DNA of 64,000 bases from Zeimonas sp003577305 (GCA_030263385.1 SZOX01000003.1:248001-312000); one strand, 5' to 3'; shown: positions 1 through 8,589, counted from the first letter of the stretch. Numbers and translations are program-made. Notes: generated by a model from the letters alone, not told the origin.

Positions 1-193
1 GCGCGCGGTTCGTCTCGACAAGTGGCGTCGGGAATCCGATCCGGTCGCCCAGGCCCAGCGAGTGTATGAAGACAGCCGTCCCCGGGTGCGGGCCGCGCGA
101 CGGAAGGTCGGCGGCAGGCGACGAAGGACGCTGCGCACGGCCGGGCGTGAAAAAAGTCACGCCGGCGAAGTCAGGCCGGCAGATCCGCCTGGC
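1..193. other. Window edge, no firm gene
   Basis: No convincing gene is seen here. A minus-strand frame beginning with GTG at 160 stays open to the window edge (53 codons) and could be the start of a gene lying outside, but it has no Shine-Dalgarno sequence and no family that I recognise. Two small inverted repeats are visible. One is a 7-bp stem, GGCGTGA/TCACGCC, with a 6-base A-rich loop at 144-163. The other is a 6-bp stem at 186-200 that overlaps the stop codon of the lipoprotein gene. Neither has a clear U-tract, so terminator function is only possible. Confidence 0.4.
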
Positions 194-904
194 TCAGGCG
201 GGGCGCCAGTCGAGCAGCTGCCAGCGCACCCAGTCCTCCCGGAAGATCTGCTTGAAATCGCCGCCGGGGATCACGTATTCGCCGTTCCACTCGCGCTGCA
301 CCCAGCGATTCGCCTGCGGCGCGTACCAGAGCGTCTCCTTGCGAACCGACTCCTCGCGGCGGAAGTCGATGTGGACGAACTGGACGATCCGCTCGATGCG
401 CAGCGCCAGGAACTGTCCGGCCGGCACGCGCAGGTTCTCCCAGCCGCGCGCGAGCAGCCGCTCGTTCCAGACCAGTGGATAGTCGCGGCCGAGCACCGAG
501 CGATACCCGACCATCGTGAAGCCGCCGGCGCCGCTCGCGATCGGCTCCGGCACCAGCGGCACCGGGCGGTCGAAGATCTGCGTGTAGTCGTACCAGGGCT
601 CCTCGACGACCCGCCAGGGGCGGTCGTAGACTTCGTCGTCGCGCCGCCGCCCGTTCGCCTCGGTCAGGCTCACCCGCAATTGCGGCGACACCTGGGTCAC
701 CTCGGCAGTCACGACGGCGAGCCGCTCGCCGTTGTGGCAATTGATTTCCTCGTATCGCCAGCGCTGGCCGATCCGCACGCTGGGTGCGGGAACCGCGCCG
801 GCAGGAGCCGGGACGAACTGCGGGCCGGCGCAGCCCACCGGCAACACCGCAGCGGCCGCGAGAAGCACGCGCCGGCGTGCGGGGCGAAGTGCGCGGGGTT
901 TCAT
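194..904 (-). CDS. Putative lipoprotein of unknown function
   Basis: This encodes 236 residues with a positively charged N-terminus, a short Ala/Leu hydrophobic stretch and a cysteine at residue 25 in the context LPVGC. That resembles a lipoprotein signal, although the -3 residue is Pro rather than Leu. The mature part is rich in Trp, Tyr, Arg and acidic residues and looks like a beta-rich periplasmic domain. I do not recognise a family. It is the last gene of the minus-strand run that begins with the transhydrogenase genes, about 30 bases after the small membrane protein gene. Its function is unknown. Confidence 0.7.
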   Translation of the reverse strand: MKPRALRPARRRVLLAAAAVLPVGCAGPQFVPAPAGAVPAPSVRIGQRWRYEEINCHNGERLAVVTAEVTQVSPQLRVSLTEANGRRRDDEVYDRPWRVVEEPWYDYTQIFDRPVPLVPEPIASGAGGFTMVGYRSVLGRDYPLVWNERLLARGWENLRVPAGQFLALRIERIVQFVHIDFRREESVRKETLWYAPQANRWVQREWNGEYVIPGGDFKQIFREDWVRWQLLDWRPA

Positions 905-934
905 CGGCCGAGGCCGGGCGGCGCGGGTTGCCGC

Positions 935-1282
935 TTACGGGATCGCGCGCCCGTCGTTCAGGCGCATCCAGCCCTTGATCATCCGGTAGGCGAACCAGAT
1001 CTGCGCGAGTACGAAGAACGGCACGAAGCCGATCGTCAGCATCGTCGGCACCAGCAGCAGCACGAACCACAGCAGCGCCCACCAGAACGAGCGAGTCTGC
1101 CAGCGGAAGTGCGACTCGTAGACCGTGCCGCGCGCGTCCTCGCGCTTGATGTAGGCGATGATCAGGCCGACGACGAAACCGATGATCGAGATGAGCCCCA
1201 GCAGGTGCATCGCATAGCCGAGCATCGCGTACTTGCGCAGCGATTCCTCGCGGGCGGCATTCAGGTCGACGGCGCTGTCCAT
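935..1282 (-). CDS. Small multi-pass membrane protein (DUF4870-like)
   Basis: This 115-residue protein has about three hydrophobic segments (roughly residues 20-45, 66-85 and 87-105) separated by a charged loop. The pattern and length fit the DUF4870/Tic20-like family of small inner-membrane proteins, which have no established role. It lies 2 bases after the stop of marC and is probably cotranscribed with it. The family call rests on overall pattern, not on a catalytic motif. Confidence 0.7.
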   Translation of the reverse strand: MDSAVDLNAAREESLRKYAMLGYAMHLLGLISIIGFVVGLIIAYIKREDARGTVYESHFRWQTRSFWWALLWFVLLLVPTMLTIGFVPFFVLAQIWFAYRMIKGWMRLNDGRAIP

Positions 1283-1284
1283 GG

Positions 1285-1935
1285 TCAGATTCCCGAAACG
1301 AAGGTGCGGATGCCCGAGGCGACGAACTGCACGCCGATGCAGATCAGCAGGAAACCCATCAGCCGGGTCATGACCTCGATGCCGTTGGGACCCAGTCTAT
1401 TCGAAATCGACCGGGCGCTGCGCAGCACCAGCCAGGTCAGCAGGCTCGCGCAGACGATCGCCGCCACCGTGGCGGTCCAGGCGATCAGCGTGTCGGCCCA
1501 GCCGCCGATCTCGCGGATCTCCGTCGAGATGCCGATGATGACCGCAATCGAGCCGGGTCCGCTGATTCCGGGTAGCGCCAGCGGGAAGAACGCGGGGTTC
1601 CGGGCCGCTCCGGCCTCGGGGGTACCTCGCTCGTCGCGGCCGAACAGCATGCCGTGGCCGAGCGACGCGACGACGATTCCGCCGGCGATTCGTAGCGCGC
1701 CGTAGGAGATGCCGAAGGAGGCGAGGATCAGTCCGCCTGCGAACAGGCTGACGGTCAGGATCGCGAAGACGTAGACGCTCGCGTCGCGGGCCAGGCGGTC
1801 GGCGCCGCGTTCATCGAGCGGCGCGCTGAGGGCGTTGAACAGCGGGATCGCCGAAGGCGGGTTGATGATCGTGACGAGGCCGAAGAACGAGCCCAGGAAG
1901 AAGCTCGCGAACAGCCCGATCGCCGACGCGGCCAT
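1285..1935 (-). CDS. MarC family integral membrane protein
   Basis: The 216-residue product has about six transmembrane segments and the MarC/UPF0056 hallmarks: an N-terminal segment with INPPSAIPLF and a later PGISGPGSIAVIIG segment. MarC proteins lie in the inner membrane. Their transport substrate is not established, and the older link to antibiotic resistance has not held up. The gene starts 3 bases after the stop of pntB, so it is probably in the transhydrogenase transcript. Length is normal for the family. Confidence 0.9.
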   Translation of the reverse strand: MAASAIGLFASFFLGSFFGLVTIINPPSAIPLFNALSAPLDERGADRLARDASVYVFAILTVSLFAGGLILASFGISYGALRIAGGIVVASLGHGMLFGRDERGTPEAGAARNPAFFPLALPGISGPGSIAVIIGISTEIREIGGWADTLIAWTATVAAIVCASLLTWLVLRSARSISNRLGPNGIEVMTRLMGFLLICIGVQFVASGIRTFVSGI

Positions 1936-1938
1936 CGT

Positions 1939-3375
1939 TCACTCGACCGCCTTCACCATGTCCTCGACGACTTTCTTCGCGTCGCCGAACACCATCATGG
2001 TCCGGTCCATGTAGAACAGTTCGTTGTCGAGCCCCGCGTAGCCCGAGGCCATCGAGCGCTTGTTCACGATGACCTGGCGCGCCTTGTACGCCTCGAGGAT
2101 CGGCATGCCGGCGATCGGCGACTTCGGGTCTTTCGCAGCCGGGTTGACCACGTCGTTGGCGCCCAGCACCAGCACCACGTCGGTGTCGCCGAACTCGGAG
2201 TTGATGTCCTCCATCTCGTAGACCTGGTCGTAGGGCACCTCGGCTTCGGCGAGCAGCACGTTCATGTGGCCCGGCATGCGACCGGCCACCGGGTGGATCG
2301 CGTATTTGACGCTCACGCCGCGCTCGATCAGCTTGTCGGCGAGCTCCTTCAGCGGGTGCTGTGCGCGTGCCACCGCCAGGCCGTAGCCGGGAACGATGAT
2401 CACGCTGTCGGCGTTGGTGAGCAGGAACGCCGCGTCGTCGGGCGATCCGGACTTCACCGGCCGCTGCTCCTTCGCGCCGCCGGCGGCTGCGGCGGCGGTC
2501 TCGCCGCCGAAGCCGCCGAGGATCACGTTGAAGAACGAGCGGTTCATCGCCTTGCACATGATGTACGAGAGGATCGCGCCCGACGAACCGACCAGCGAGC
2601 CGGCGATGATCAGCATGCTGTTGTTCAGCGAGAAACCGATGCCGGCGGCCGCCCAGCCCGAGTAGCTGTTCAGCATCGACACCACCACCGGCATGTCGGC
2701 GCCGCCGATCGGGATGATGATCAGCACGCCGAGCACGAATGCGAGGATCGTCATGATCCAGAACGGCGTCCAATGCTGGGTGAAGAAGAACCACAGGCCG
2801 AAGCCGAGCATCGCGAGCGCGAGCACCAGGTTCAGCAGGTGCTGGCCGGGGAAGACCACCGGGGCGCCCTGGAACAGCCTGAACTTGTACTTGCCCGACA
2901 GCTTGCCGAACGCGATCACCGAGCCCGAGAAAGTGATCGCGCCGACGAAGGTGCCGATGAACAGTTCGAGCCGGTTGCCCAGCGGTATCGGCTGGCCGTG
3001 CTCGACGATGTTGAACGCCCACGGCTCGGCCACCGCCGCGATCGCGATGAACACCGCCGCCAGGCCGATCATCGAGTGCATGAACGCGACCAGTTCGGGC
3101 ATCTTGGTCATCTCGACCCGCTTCGCCATGATCGCGCCGGCGGTGCCGCCCACCACCACGCCCAGCGCGACCCAGCCGAGCCCGAGCGCGCCCTCGCCGC
3201 CGGTGAGCTTCAGGATCAGCGCGATCGTGGTGACGACCGCGATCGCCATGCCGACCATGCCGAAGGTGTTGCCGATCCGCGAGGTGGTCGGATGCGACAG
3301 GCCCTTGAGCGCCTGGATGAAGAAGACCGACGCGACCAGGTACAGCAGGACGACGACATTCAGGCTCAGGCTCAT
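1939..3375 (-). CDS. pntB: NAD(P) transhydrogenase beta subunit PntB
   Basis: This 478-residue subunit of the proton-translocating transhydrogenase carries the membrane channel helices (roughly residues 1-260) and the C-terminal NADP(H)-binding domain III. Domain III motifs are visible: VPGYGLAVARAQH near residue 315, then GRMPGHMNVLLAEA, and VLVLGANDVVNPAA. The complex moves hydride from NADH to NADP+ driven by the proton gradient, supplying NADPH. The start overlaps the preceding small-protein gene by 4 bases (ATGA), which implies translational coupling. Confidence 0.97.
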   Translation of the reverse strand: MSLSLNVVVLLYLVASVFFIQALKGLSHPTTSRIGNTFGMVGMAIAVVTTIALILKLTGGEGALGLGWVALGVVVGGTAGAIMAKRVEMTKMPELVAFMHSMIGLAAVFIAIAAVAEPWAFNIVEHGQPIPLGNRLELFIGTFVGAITFSGSVIAFGKLSGKYKFRLFQGAPVVFPGQHLLNLVLALAMLGFGLWFFFTQHWTPFWIMTILAFVLGVLIIIPIGGADMPVVVSMLNSYSGWAAAGIGFSLNNSMLIIAGSLVGSSGAILSYIMCKAMNRSFFNVILGGFGGETAAAAAGGAKEQRPVKSGSPDDAAFLLTNADSVIIVPGYGLAVARAQHPLKELADKLIERGVSVKYAIHPVAGRMPGHMNVLLAEAEVPYDQVYEMEDINSEFGDTDVVLVLGANDVVNPAAKDPKSPIAGMPILEAYKARQVIVNKRSMASGYAGLDNELFYMDRTMMVFGDAKKVVEDMVKAVE

Positions 3376-3623
3376 TTGGCGTCTCCGCGCTCTTCCGTGG
3401 CGCCGCCGCGACGGCTGCCCAGCTTCGAAAAATCGAGTTCACCCCTTATCCAGCCGCGGCGCTCGGCGAATCTCGCCGCCGGGAACATCACCAGCGCGGC
3501 GAAGATCGCGACCACCAGCGTGCGGCCGAGGCCCGGCTCGGCGTAGCGCTCGGCGAGTGCCGCACCGATGCCGATCGCGGCGACCGTCAGCAGCAGCAGG
3601 AAGACGAAGCCGTTGCGGCTCAC
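3372..3623 (-). CDS. Small membrane protein inside the pnt operon
   Basis: This 83-residue protein sits between pntAB and pntB and overlaps each by 4 bases (ATGA at both ends), so it is translated with them. It has two predicted hydrophobic segments (about residues 5-24 and 34-50), followed by a charged tail rich in Arg, Gly and Glu. I do not recognise a family, and the standard three-gene transhydrogenase operon has no such gene. An accessory or assembly role for the transhydrogenase is an inference from position alone. Confidence 0.75.
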   Translation of the reverse strand: MSRNGFVFLLLLTVAAIGIGAALAERYAEPGLGRTLVVAIFAALVMFPAARFAERRGWIRGELDFSKLGSRRGGATEERGDAK

Positions 3624-3937
3624 GATCGGGCCTCCGCCTTCGCCTTCGGCTCCTTCTTCCTGAACATCTCGAGCATGCGGCGCGTGACCAGGAAGCCGCC
3701 GAACACGTTGACCGCTGCGAGCGCGACTGCGGCCACGCCCATGAACTTGCCGAGCGGGGTCTCGGTGAGCGCCGCGGCGAGCATCGCGCCGACGATCACG
3801 ATCGCCGAGATCGCGTTGGTGACCGCCATCAGCGGCGTGTGCAGCGCCGGGGTGACGTTCCAGACCACGTGGTAGCCGACGTAGATGGCCAGCACGAAGA
3901 TGATCAGGTTGATGATGGTCGGTGAGATCGCTTCCAT
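3620..3937 (-). CDS. pntAB: NAD(P) transhydrogenase alpha-2 subunit PntAB
   Basis: The 105-residue product has three transmembrane helices and corresponds to the short membrane subunit of three-subunit transhydrogenases. It contains the stretch VVWNVTPALHTPLMAVTNAI, which is typical of the membrane part of PntA. With PntB it forms the proton channel. The C-terminal tail is charged (Lys/Glu/Arg). It lies 70 bases downstream of pntAA and overlaps the next small gene by 4 bases. Confidence 0.93.
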   Translation of the reverse strand: MEAISPTIINLIIFVLAIYVGYHVVWNVTPALHTPLMAVTNAISAIVIVGAMLAAALTETPLGKFMGVAAVALAAVNVFGGFLVTRRMLEMFRKKEPKAKAEARS

Positions 3938-4007
3938 GTCGCTGCTCCGGCGCCGGGCTCGCCCGCTGGGATTCGATGTGGATGAATGGATGGACCGTGC
4001 GTCGCGC

Positions 4008-5123
4008 TCAGGCGCGCAGCAACTGGCCGTCGCGACACATCAGGCAGGCCTTGACGATGTCGTCTTCGGGGTCGATCGTGAGCGCGCCGTCCTTGTCGAC
4101 GACCAGCTTGAGGAAGTCGAGCACGTTGCGCGCATAGAGCGCCGATGCGTCGGCGGCCACTTTCGCCGGCAGGTTGGCCTCGCCGACCAGCGTGACGCCG
4201 TGCTTGACCACCGTCCTGCCGGCCTCCGAGAGCGGGCAGTTGCCGCCCTGCTCGACCGCGAGGTCGACGATCACCGAGCCCGGCTTCATCGATTTCACCA
4301 TCTCCTCGGTGACCAGCACCGGCGCGCGCCGGCCCGGGATCAGCGCAGTGGTGATCACCACGTCGGCCTGGCGGATGCGCTCGGCGACCGCCAGCGCCTG
4401 TCGCCTCATCCAGCTCTCGGGCATCGGCCGCGCATAGCCGCCCACGCCCTGCGCGATCTCGCGCTCCTCGTCGGTCTCGAACGGCACGTCGATGAACTTC
4501 GCGCCGAGCGACTCGATCTGCTCTTTCACCGCCGGGCGCACGTCGGAGGCCTCGATCACCGCGCCGAGCCGCTTGGCGGTGGCGATTGCCTGCAGGCCGG
4601 CAACGCCCGCGCCGAGGATGACGACGCGCGCCGCCTTGACCGTGCCGGCCGCGGTCATCAGCATCGGGAAGAAGCGCTGGTAGGCGTTGGCCGCCATCAT
4701 CACCGCCTTGTAGCCGGCGATGTTGGCCTGCGACGAGAGCACGTCCATGCTCTGCGCGCGGGTGGTGCGCGGCGCCGCCTCGAGCGCGAACGCGGTCAGG
4801 CCGGCGTCGGTGAGGCGCTGCAGGCCCTCGCGGTCGAACGGGTCGAGCATTCCCACCAGCGCGGCGCCGCGGCGCATCGAGCCGAGTTCGTCGGGCGACG
4901 GGGCGCGCACCTTGAGCACCATGTCGGCACCCAGGGCATCGGCGGCAGTGCCGATCGACGCGCCGGCTGCCGTGTAGGCGTCGTCGGTCTGGCTGGCGGC
5001 CAGTCCGGCGCCCGCCTGGACGACGACCTGGTGGCCGGCAGCCGCCAGCTTCTTGACGGTTTCCGCCGTCGCGGCGACCCGGGTCTCGCCCGGACGGGTC
5101 TCCGCAGGAACGCCGATGCGCAT
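4008..5123 (-). CDS. pntAA: NAD(P) transhydrogenase alpha-1 subunit PntAA
   Basis: This 371-residue soluble subunit has the alanine-dehydrogenase/PNT fold. An N-terminal domain starts MRIGVPAETRPGETRVA, and the NAD-binding Rossmann motif VVILGAGVAGLQAIATAKRLG lies near residue 168, with the downstream acidic residue at the end of the second strand. It binds NAD(H) and docks on the membrane subunits. It is the first gene of the operon, and a -10-like TACAAT lies about 40 bases upstream on this strand. Confidence 0.96.
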   Translation of the reverse strand: MRIGVPAETRPGETRVAATAETVKKLAAAGHQVVVQAGAGLAASQTDDAYTAAGASIGTAADALGADMVLKVRAPSPDELGSMRRGAALVGMLDPFDREGLQRLTDAGLTAFALEAAPRTTRAQSMDVLSSQANIAGYKAVMMAANAYQRFFPMLMTAAGTVKAARVVILGAGVAGLQAIATAKRLGAVIEASDVRPAVKEQIESLGAKFIDVPFETDEEREIAQGVGGYARPMPESWMRRQALAVAERIRQADVVITTALIPGRRAPVLVTEEMVKSMKPGSVIVDLAVEQGGNCPLSEAGRTVVKHGVTLVGEANLPAKVAADASALYARNVLDFLKLVVDKDGALTIDPEDDIVKACLMCRDGQLLRA

Positions 5124-5161
5124 TCGCCTGTCCTCGTATCGGATGGGGTCACGAACGCGCG

Positions 5162-5190
5162 ATTGTACCGACAGCAGGGGCCGCGCGGCA
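5162..5190 (-). promoter_or_regulatory. Candidate promoter of the pnt operon
   Basis: On the minus strand, TACAAT occupies 5162-5167 and a weak -35-like TGCCGC lies 17 bases upstream at 5185-5190. The predicted transcription start near 5155 would give a leader of about 30 bases before pntAA. This is a sigma-70 style guess from sequence only. Confidence 0.4.
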
Positions 5191-5200
5191 GCGAGCGGGC

Positions 5201-5206
5201 TATCAT
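5201..5206 (+). promoter_or_regulatory. Candidate -10 of the nudix-mnmA operon
   Basis: TATCAT at 5201-5206 lies 30 bases before the Nudix gene start, in the divergent gap with pntAA. No good -35 is seen. Confidence 0.3.
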
Positions 5207-5236
5207 CGGGGAAGCCTCGAGCATGCCCGCCGGTCG

Positions 5237-5719
5237 ATGAACCCCTGGAAGCCGAACACCACCGTCGCTGCGGTCGTCGAGCGTGACGGCCGTTTCCTGA
5301 TGGTCGAGGAGCTCACGCGCGACGGGCTGCGCATCAACCAGCCGGCCGGTCATCTCGACTGCGGTGAGTCGCTGTTGCAGGCGGTCGTGCGCGAGGCGCT
5401 CGAGGAGACCGCCTGGGAGGTCGAGCCGCTGTCGGGCGTCGGCATCTACATGGCGCGCTCCCGACACCAGGGCAGCGGCGCCGACGTGACCTACCTGCGC
5501 TTCGCCTTCGCCTGCCGGGCCTTGTCGCAGCAGGCCGGGCGGGTGCTCGACCACGGCATCGTGCGCTCGCTCTGGCTCGACGCGGCCGAGGTGCGCGCCC
5601 GCCGCAACGCCCACCGCAGCCCGCTGGTCATGCAGACGATCGACGACTACCTGGCCGGCAAGCGCTTCGCGCTCGACCTGATCCACACCCACCCGAGCTG
5701 CCTGGATCCGAATGCCTGA
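5237..5719 (+). CDS. nudJ: Nudix hydrolase, NudJ type
   Basis: This 160-residue Nudix protein has the box GHLDCGESLLQAVVREALEE followed by TAWEV; the usual Gly after EEx is Ala here, as in some NudJ-like proteins. NudJ enzymes hydrolyse phosphates such as HMP-PP and nucleoside di- and triphosphates using Mg2+. The stop overlaps the start of mnmA by 8 bases, an arrangement (nudJ-mnmA) also common in gammaproteobacteria, which supports the call. The substrate cannot be read from sequence. Confidence 0.88.
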   Translation: MNPWKPNTTVAAVVERDGRFLMVEELTRDGLRINQPAGHLDCGESLLQAVVREALEETAWEVEPLSGVGIYMARSRHQGSGADVTYLRFAFACRALSQQAGRVLDHGIVRSLWLDAAEVRARRNAHRSPLVMQTIDDYLAGKRFALDLIHTHPSCLDPNA

Positions 5720-6878
5720 AGCCGCCGCAGCACCCGCTGCCCCGTCCGCGGATCCGGCCGCCGTGGCAGCCGGCGGCGACGGCGCTGGCGAACGCGTCGT
5801 GATCGGCATGTCGGGCGGGGTCGACTCGTCGGTGGCCGCCTGGCTGCTCAGGCAGCGCGGCTTCGAGGTCGTGGGCCTGTTCATGAAGAACTGGGAGGAC
5901 GACGACGACGGCGAGTACTGCTCGTCGCGCCAGGACCTGATCGATGCCGCCAGCGCCGCAGAGGTGATCGGCGTCGACTTCGAAGCGGTGAACTTCTCGG
6001 CCGAGTACCGCGACCGTGTGTTCGCCGAGTTCCTGCGCGAATACTCGGCCGGACGCACGCCGAACCCGGACGTGCTCTGCAACGCCGAGATCAAGTTCAA
6101 GGCCTTCCTCGATCACGCGATGACCCTCGGCGCGACGCGCATCGCCACCGGGCACTATGCGCGGCTGCGTCGCGCCGCCGACGACGCGGATGGGCGCTTC
6201 GAGCTGTTGCGCGGCGTCGATCCCGACAAGGACCAGACCTATTTCCTGCACCGGCTGAACCAGGCGCAGCTGGCGCGCACGATCTTTCCGGTCGGGCACC
6301 TGCACAAGCGCGAGGTGCGCGAGACTGCGCGTCGCATCGGCCTGCCGAACGCGGCGAAGAAAGACTCCACCGGCATCTGCTTCATCGGCGAGCGGCCGTT
6401 CCGCGAATTCCTGAACCGTTACCTGCCGATGCGCCCCGGGCCGATCGAGACCGACGCCGGCGCGGTGATCGGCGAGCACGTCGGGCTCGCGTTCTACACG
6501 ATCGGCCAGCGCAAGGGCCTGGGCATCGGCGGCACGCGCGGCGGCAGCGGGGAGCCGTGGTTCGTCGCGCGCAAGGATCTCGCGCGCAATGCGCTCGTGG
6601 TGGTGCAGGGCCACGACCACCCGTTGCTGCTGTCGCGCGGCCTCGTCGCCGGGCAGGCGCACTGGATCGACGGCGCCGCGCCGCGCGACGACGCACATCT
6701 GGGCGCGAAGACGCGCTATCGGCAGCGCGACGCGCGTTGCGCGCTGCATCCCGACGGCGAATCGGGCTTCCGGCTCGATTTCGACGAGCCGCAGTGGGCG
6801 GTGACGCCTGGCCAGAGCGCGGTGCTCTACCGCGGCGAGGTCTGCCTGGGCGGCGGCATCATCGAGGGCGCGCTGTGA
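5712..6878 (+). CDS. mnmA: tRNA-specific 2-thiouridylase MnmA
   Basis: The 388-residue enzyme puts the 2-thio group on the wobble uridine of tRNAs for Lys, Glu and Gln. It has the PP-loop SGGVDSS near residue 35, the catalytic Cys in NPDVLCNAEIKFK, and the second Cys in STGICFIGERPF that carries the persulfide. An Ala/Pro/Gly-rich N-terminal extension of about 30 residues precedes the domain, so the true start could be slightly later. The gene overlaps the Nudix gene upstream, and its TGA overlaps the GTG of the next gene. Confidence 0.96.
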   Translation: MPEAAAAPAAPSADPAAVAAGGDGAGERVVIGMSGGVDSSVAAWLLRQRGFEVVGLFMKNWEDDDDGEYCSSRQDLIDAASAAEVIGVDFEAVNFSAEYRDRVFAEFLREYSAGRTPNPDVLCNAEIKFKAFLDHAMTLGATRIATGHYARLRRAADDADGRFELLRGVDPDKDQTYFLHRLNQAQLARTIFPVGHLHKREVRETARRIGLPNAAKKDSTGICFIGERPFREFLNRYLPMRPGPIETDAGAVIGEHVGLAFYTIGQRKGLGIGGTRGGSGEPWFVARKDLARNALVVVQGHDHPLLLSRGLVAGQAHWIDGAAPRDDAHLGAKTRYRQRDARCALHPDGESGFRLDFDEPQWAVTPGQSAVLYRGEVCLGGGIIEGAL

Positions 6879-7924
6879 ACACCGTCGGCAAGGACATGCT
6901 GGCCCGTCGAGTCCCGCGCCGCGCGGTGGCGGGTGCGCTGGCGCTGTCGCTGGCAGCTTGCAGCGTGTCGGTCGGTATCGGCATCGGCGTGGGCGACGAC
7001 GCAATGATCGACACCGGCAACGCGGCCGTCGCGGCGGCGGCCGGCTTCGACACGGTGCTCGCGCTGGCCGGGCCGGGAATCGGCATTGCCGACGATCCGT
7101 TGCGCATCGCGCCGGGCGAGCGGCCGCGCCGGGGGCTGGCACCCGGCAGCTTCGACTGGATCGAGAAAACGGCGCCTCTCAGGGCCGGCGCGCAGCCGGT
7201 CTCGGGCGGGCGCTTCTCGTCGCAGCAGACGCTCGGCTGCGAGTCCGGATCGGCGCAGGTGCGCGCAATGTTTACGAACAGCGTGCTGTTCTCGGCCGGC
7301 GACACGATCGCGCTCGACGCTGCCGCCTGCCGCTTCGGCGGCGTGCGCTTCGATGGCGCGCTGGCGATCACGGTGATCGCGGCCAGCGGCTTTCCGGGCA
7401 CCAGCGCGGCCTGGAGCGCGCGCGTGTCGATCGACTATTCGGGCTGGCGCACGGAGACGGTCGCGCTGCCGGTGCAGGCACGCACGGTCTCGGGGCGGGC
7501 GGTGCTCGACGGCGAGCGGTTCGATGGGCTGAACGCCGGCGTCAGGTTCGACAGTCCGTCACTGGCGATCGACCCGGTGGTCCTGGGCGCGACGCGGCCG
7601 CGCCAGTCGATCGACACGCTCTGGCTGCGCCTGGTCGACGGGGCCGGCGACGACACGGTCGAGACCGATTTCGACCTGGCCGACACGCGTTTCGCCGGCG
7701 GCGACCTGGCGCGCATCCGGGTGCGCAGCCACGGCCTGCTCGCGCTGCCCGGACCGGCGCCCGCGAGTCCGCTCGGGACCCTGCTGGTGAGCGCGCCCGA
7801 CAATTCGGCGGTGTACGCGAATGCGCTCGACGCGACGCGGATCAGGCTGGAGCTCGACCGCTATCTCGACGGCCTGATCGATGCGACGCTGTCCACGTCG
7901 TGGAGCGCGCTGCGCGCGCCCTGA
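6875..7924 (+). CDS. Putative lipoprotein downstream of mnmA
   Basis: This 349-residue protein begins at a GTG that overlaps the mnmA stop (GTGA), with GAGGG 6 bases upstream; an in-frame ATG at 6896 is the alternative. The N-terminus has a hydrophobic signal ending in a lipobox-like SLAAC, so it is probably exported and lipidated. The mature part is long, with many Asp, Ala and Gly residues and alternating hydrophobic strands suggesting a beta-rich fold. I recognise no family. Cotranscription with mnmA seems incidental. Confidence 0.7.
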   Translation: MNTVGKDMLARRVPRRAVAGALALSLAACSVSVGIGIGVGDDAMIDTGNAAVAAAAGFDTVLALAGPGIGIADDPLRIAPGERPRRGLAPGSFDWIEKTAPLRAGAQPVSGGRFSSQQTLGCESGSAQVRAMFTNSVLFSAGDTIALDAAACRFGGVRFDGALAITVIAASGFPGTSAAWSARVSIDYSGWRTETVALPVQARTVSGRAVLDGERFDGLNAGVRFDSPSLAIDPVVLGATRPRQSIDTLWLRLVDGAGDDTVETDFDLADTRFAGGDLARIRVRSHGLLALPGPAPASPLGTLLVSAPDNSAVYANALDATRIRLELDRYLDGLIDATLSTSWSALRAP

Positions 7925-7966
7925 GGGGAAAAGGAAGGGAGACGGCGCAAGCGGGCAGCGAATGAC

Positions 7967-7984
7967 TGCTTCACACGTTCTCAG
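7967..7984. repeat. 18-base repeat, copy 1
   Basis: TGCTTCACACGTTCTCAG is identical to 43829-43846. In both places it lies between convergent genes and covers the stop codon of the minus-strand gene, here the glutathione S-transferase. Three further bases upstream also match with one difference. Confidence 0.6.
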
Positions 7985-8589
7985 TGCGGGACGGTGTCGG
8001 CGAAGCTCTTGCGGGCGAACAGCTTGTCGGCGTGGCGCGCCAGGTTGGAGAACTGGGCGCGCCATCCGAGCTGCGGGAAGCGGAACTCGATGTAGCCGAG
8101 CGCGCAGCCCACCGCGATGTCGGCCAGCGAATACTTTCCGTCGGCGCACCAGGGCCTGTCGCCCAGCCCGGTGGACATCGCCTGGAGCGCGGACTCGATC
8201 TTTCCCATCTGCCGGGCGATCCAGGCCGGGCTGCGCTGCGCGTCGGTGCGCTGCGTCTGCTCCATGCGCACCAGCACTGCGGCGTCGAGCAGGCCGTCGG
8301 CGAGTGCCTCCCAGGTTTTCACCTCGACGCGCGAGCGCCCGTTGGGCGGCACGAGCCGATGCACCGGCGTGAGGCTGTCGAGATACTCGACGATGACCCG
8401 CGAGTCGAAGACCGCGCCGCCGTCGTCCATGATCAGGCAGGGCACCTTGCCGAGCGGATTGGACTGGGTGATCGCGGAGGCCGGGGAGAAGACGTCGTCC
8501 AGTTCGTACTGGTAGTCGATTCTCTTTTCCGCCATCACGATGCGCACCTTGCGCACGAAGGGGCTCGTGTCCGATCCGATCAGCTTCAT
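7981..8589 (-). CDS. Glutathione S-transferase family protein
   Basis: This 202-residue protein starts MKLIGSDTSPFVRKVRIVMA, the thioredoxin-fold glutathione-binding start of YibF/GstB-like transferases. NPLGKVPCL and DSRVIVEYLD are the cis-Pro and gamma-Glu-binding (ES/DS) regions, and the C-terminal helical domain includes LADIAVGCALGYI. I chose ATG 8589 rather than an upstream in-frame start at 8628 because the family begins here and GGCG/GGGG-rich sequence precedes it. The physiological substrate is unknown. Confidence 0.9.
   Translation of the reverse strand: MKLIGSDTSPFVRKVRIVMAEKRIDYQYELDDVFSPASAITQSNPLGKVPCLIMDDGGAVFDSRVIVEYLDSLTPVHRLVPPNGRSRVEVKTWEALADGLLDAAVLVRMEQTQRTDAQRSPAWIARQMGKIESALQAMSTGLGDRPWCADGKYSLADIAVGCALGYIEFRFPQLGWRAQFSNLARHADKLFARKSFADTVPH

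Noticed and set aside
5223..5236. An earlier ATG (5223) as start of the Nudix gene
   Set aside because: It is out of frame with the Nudix domain by 14 bases.
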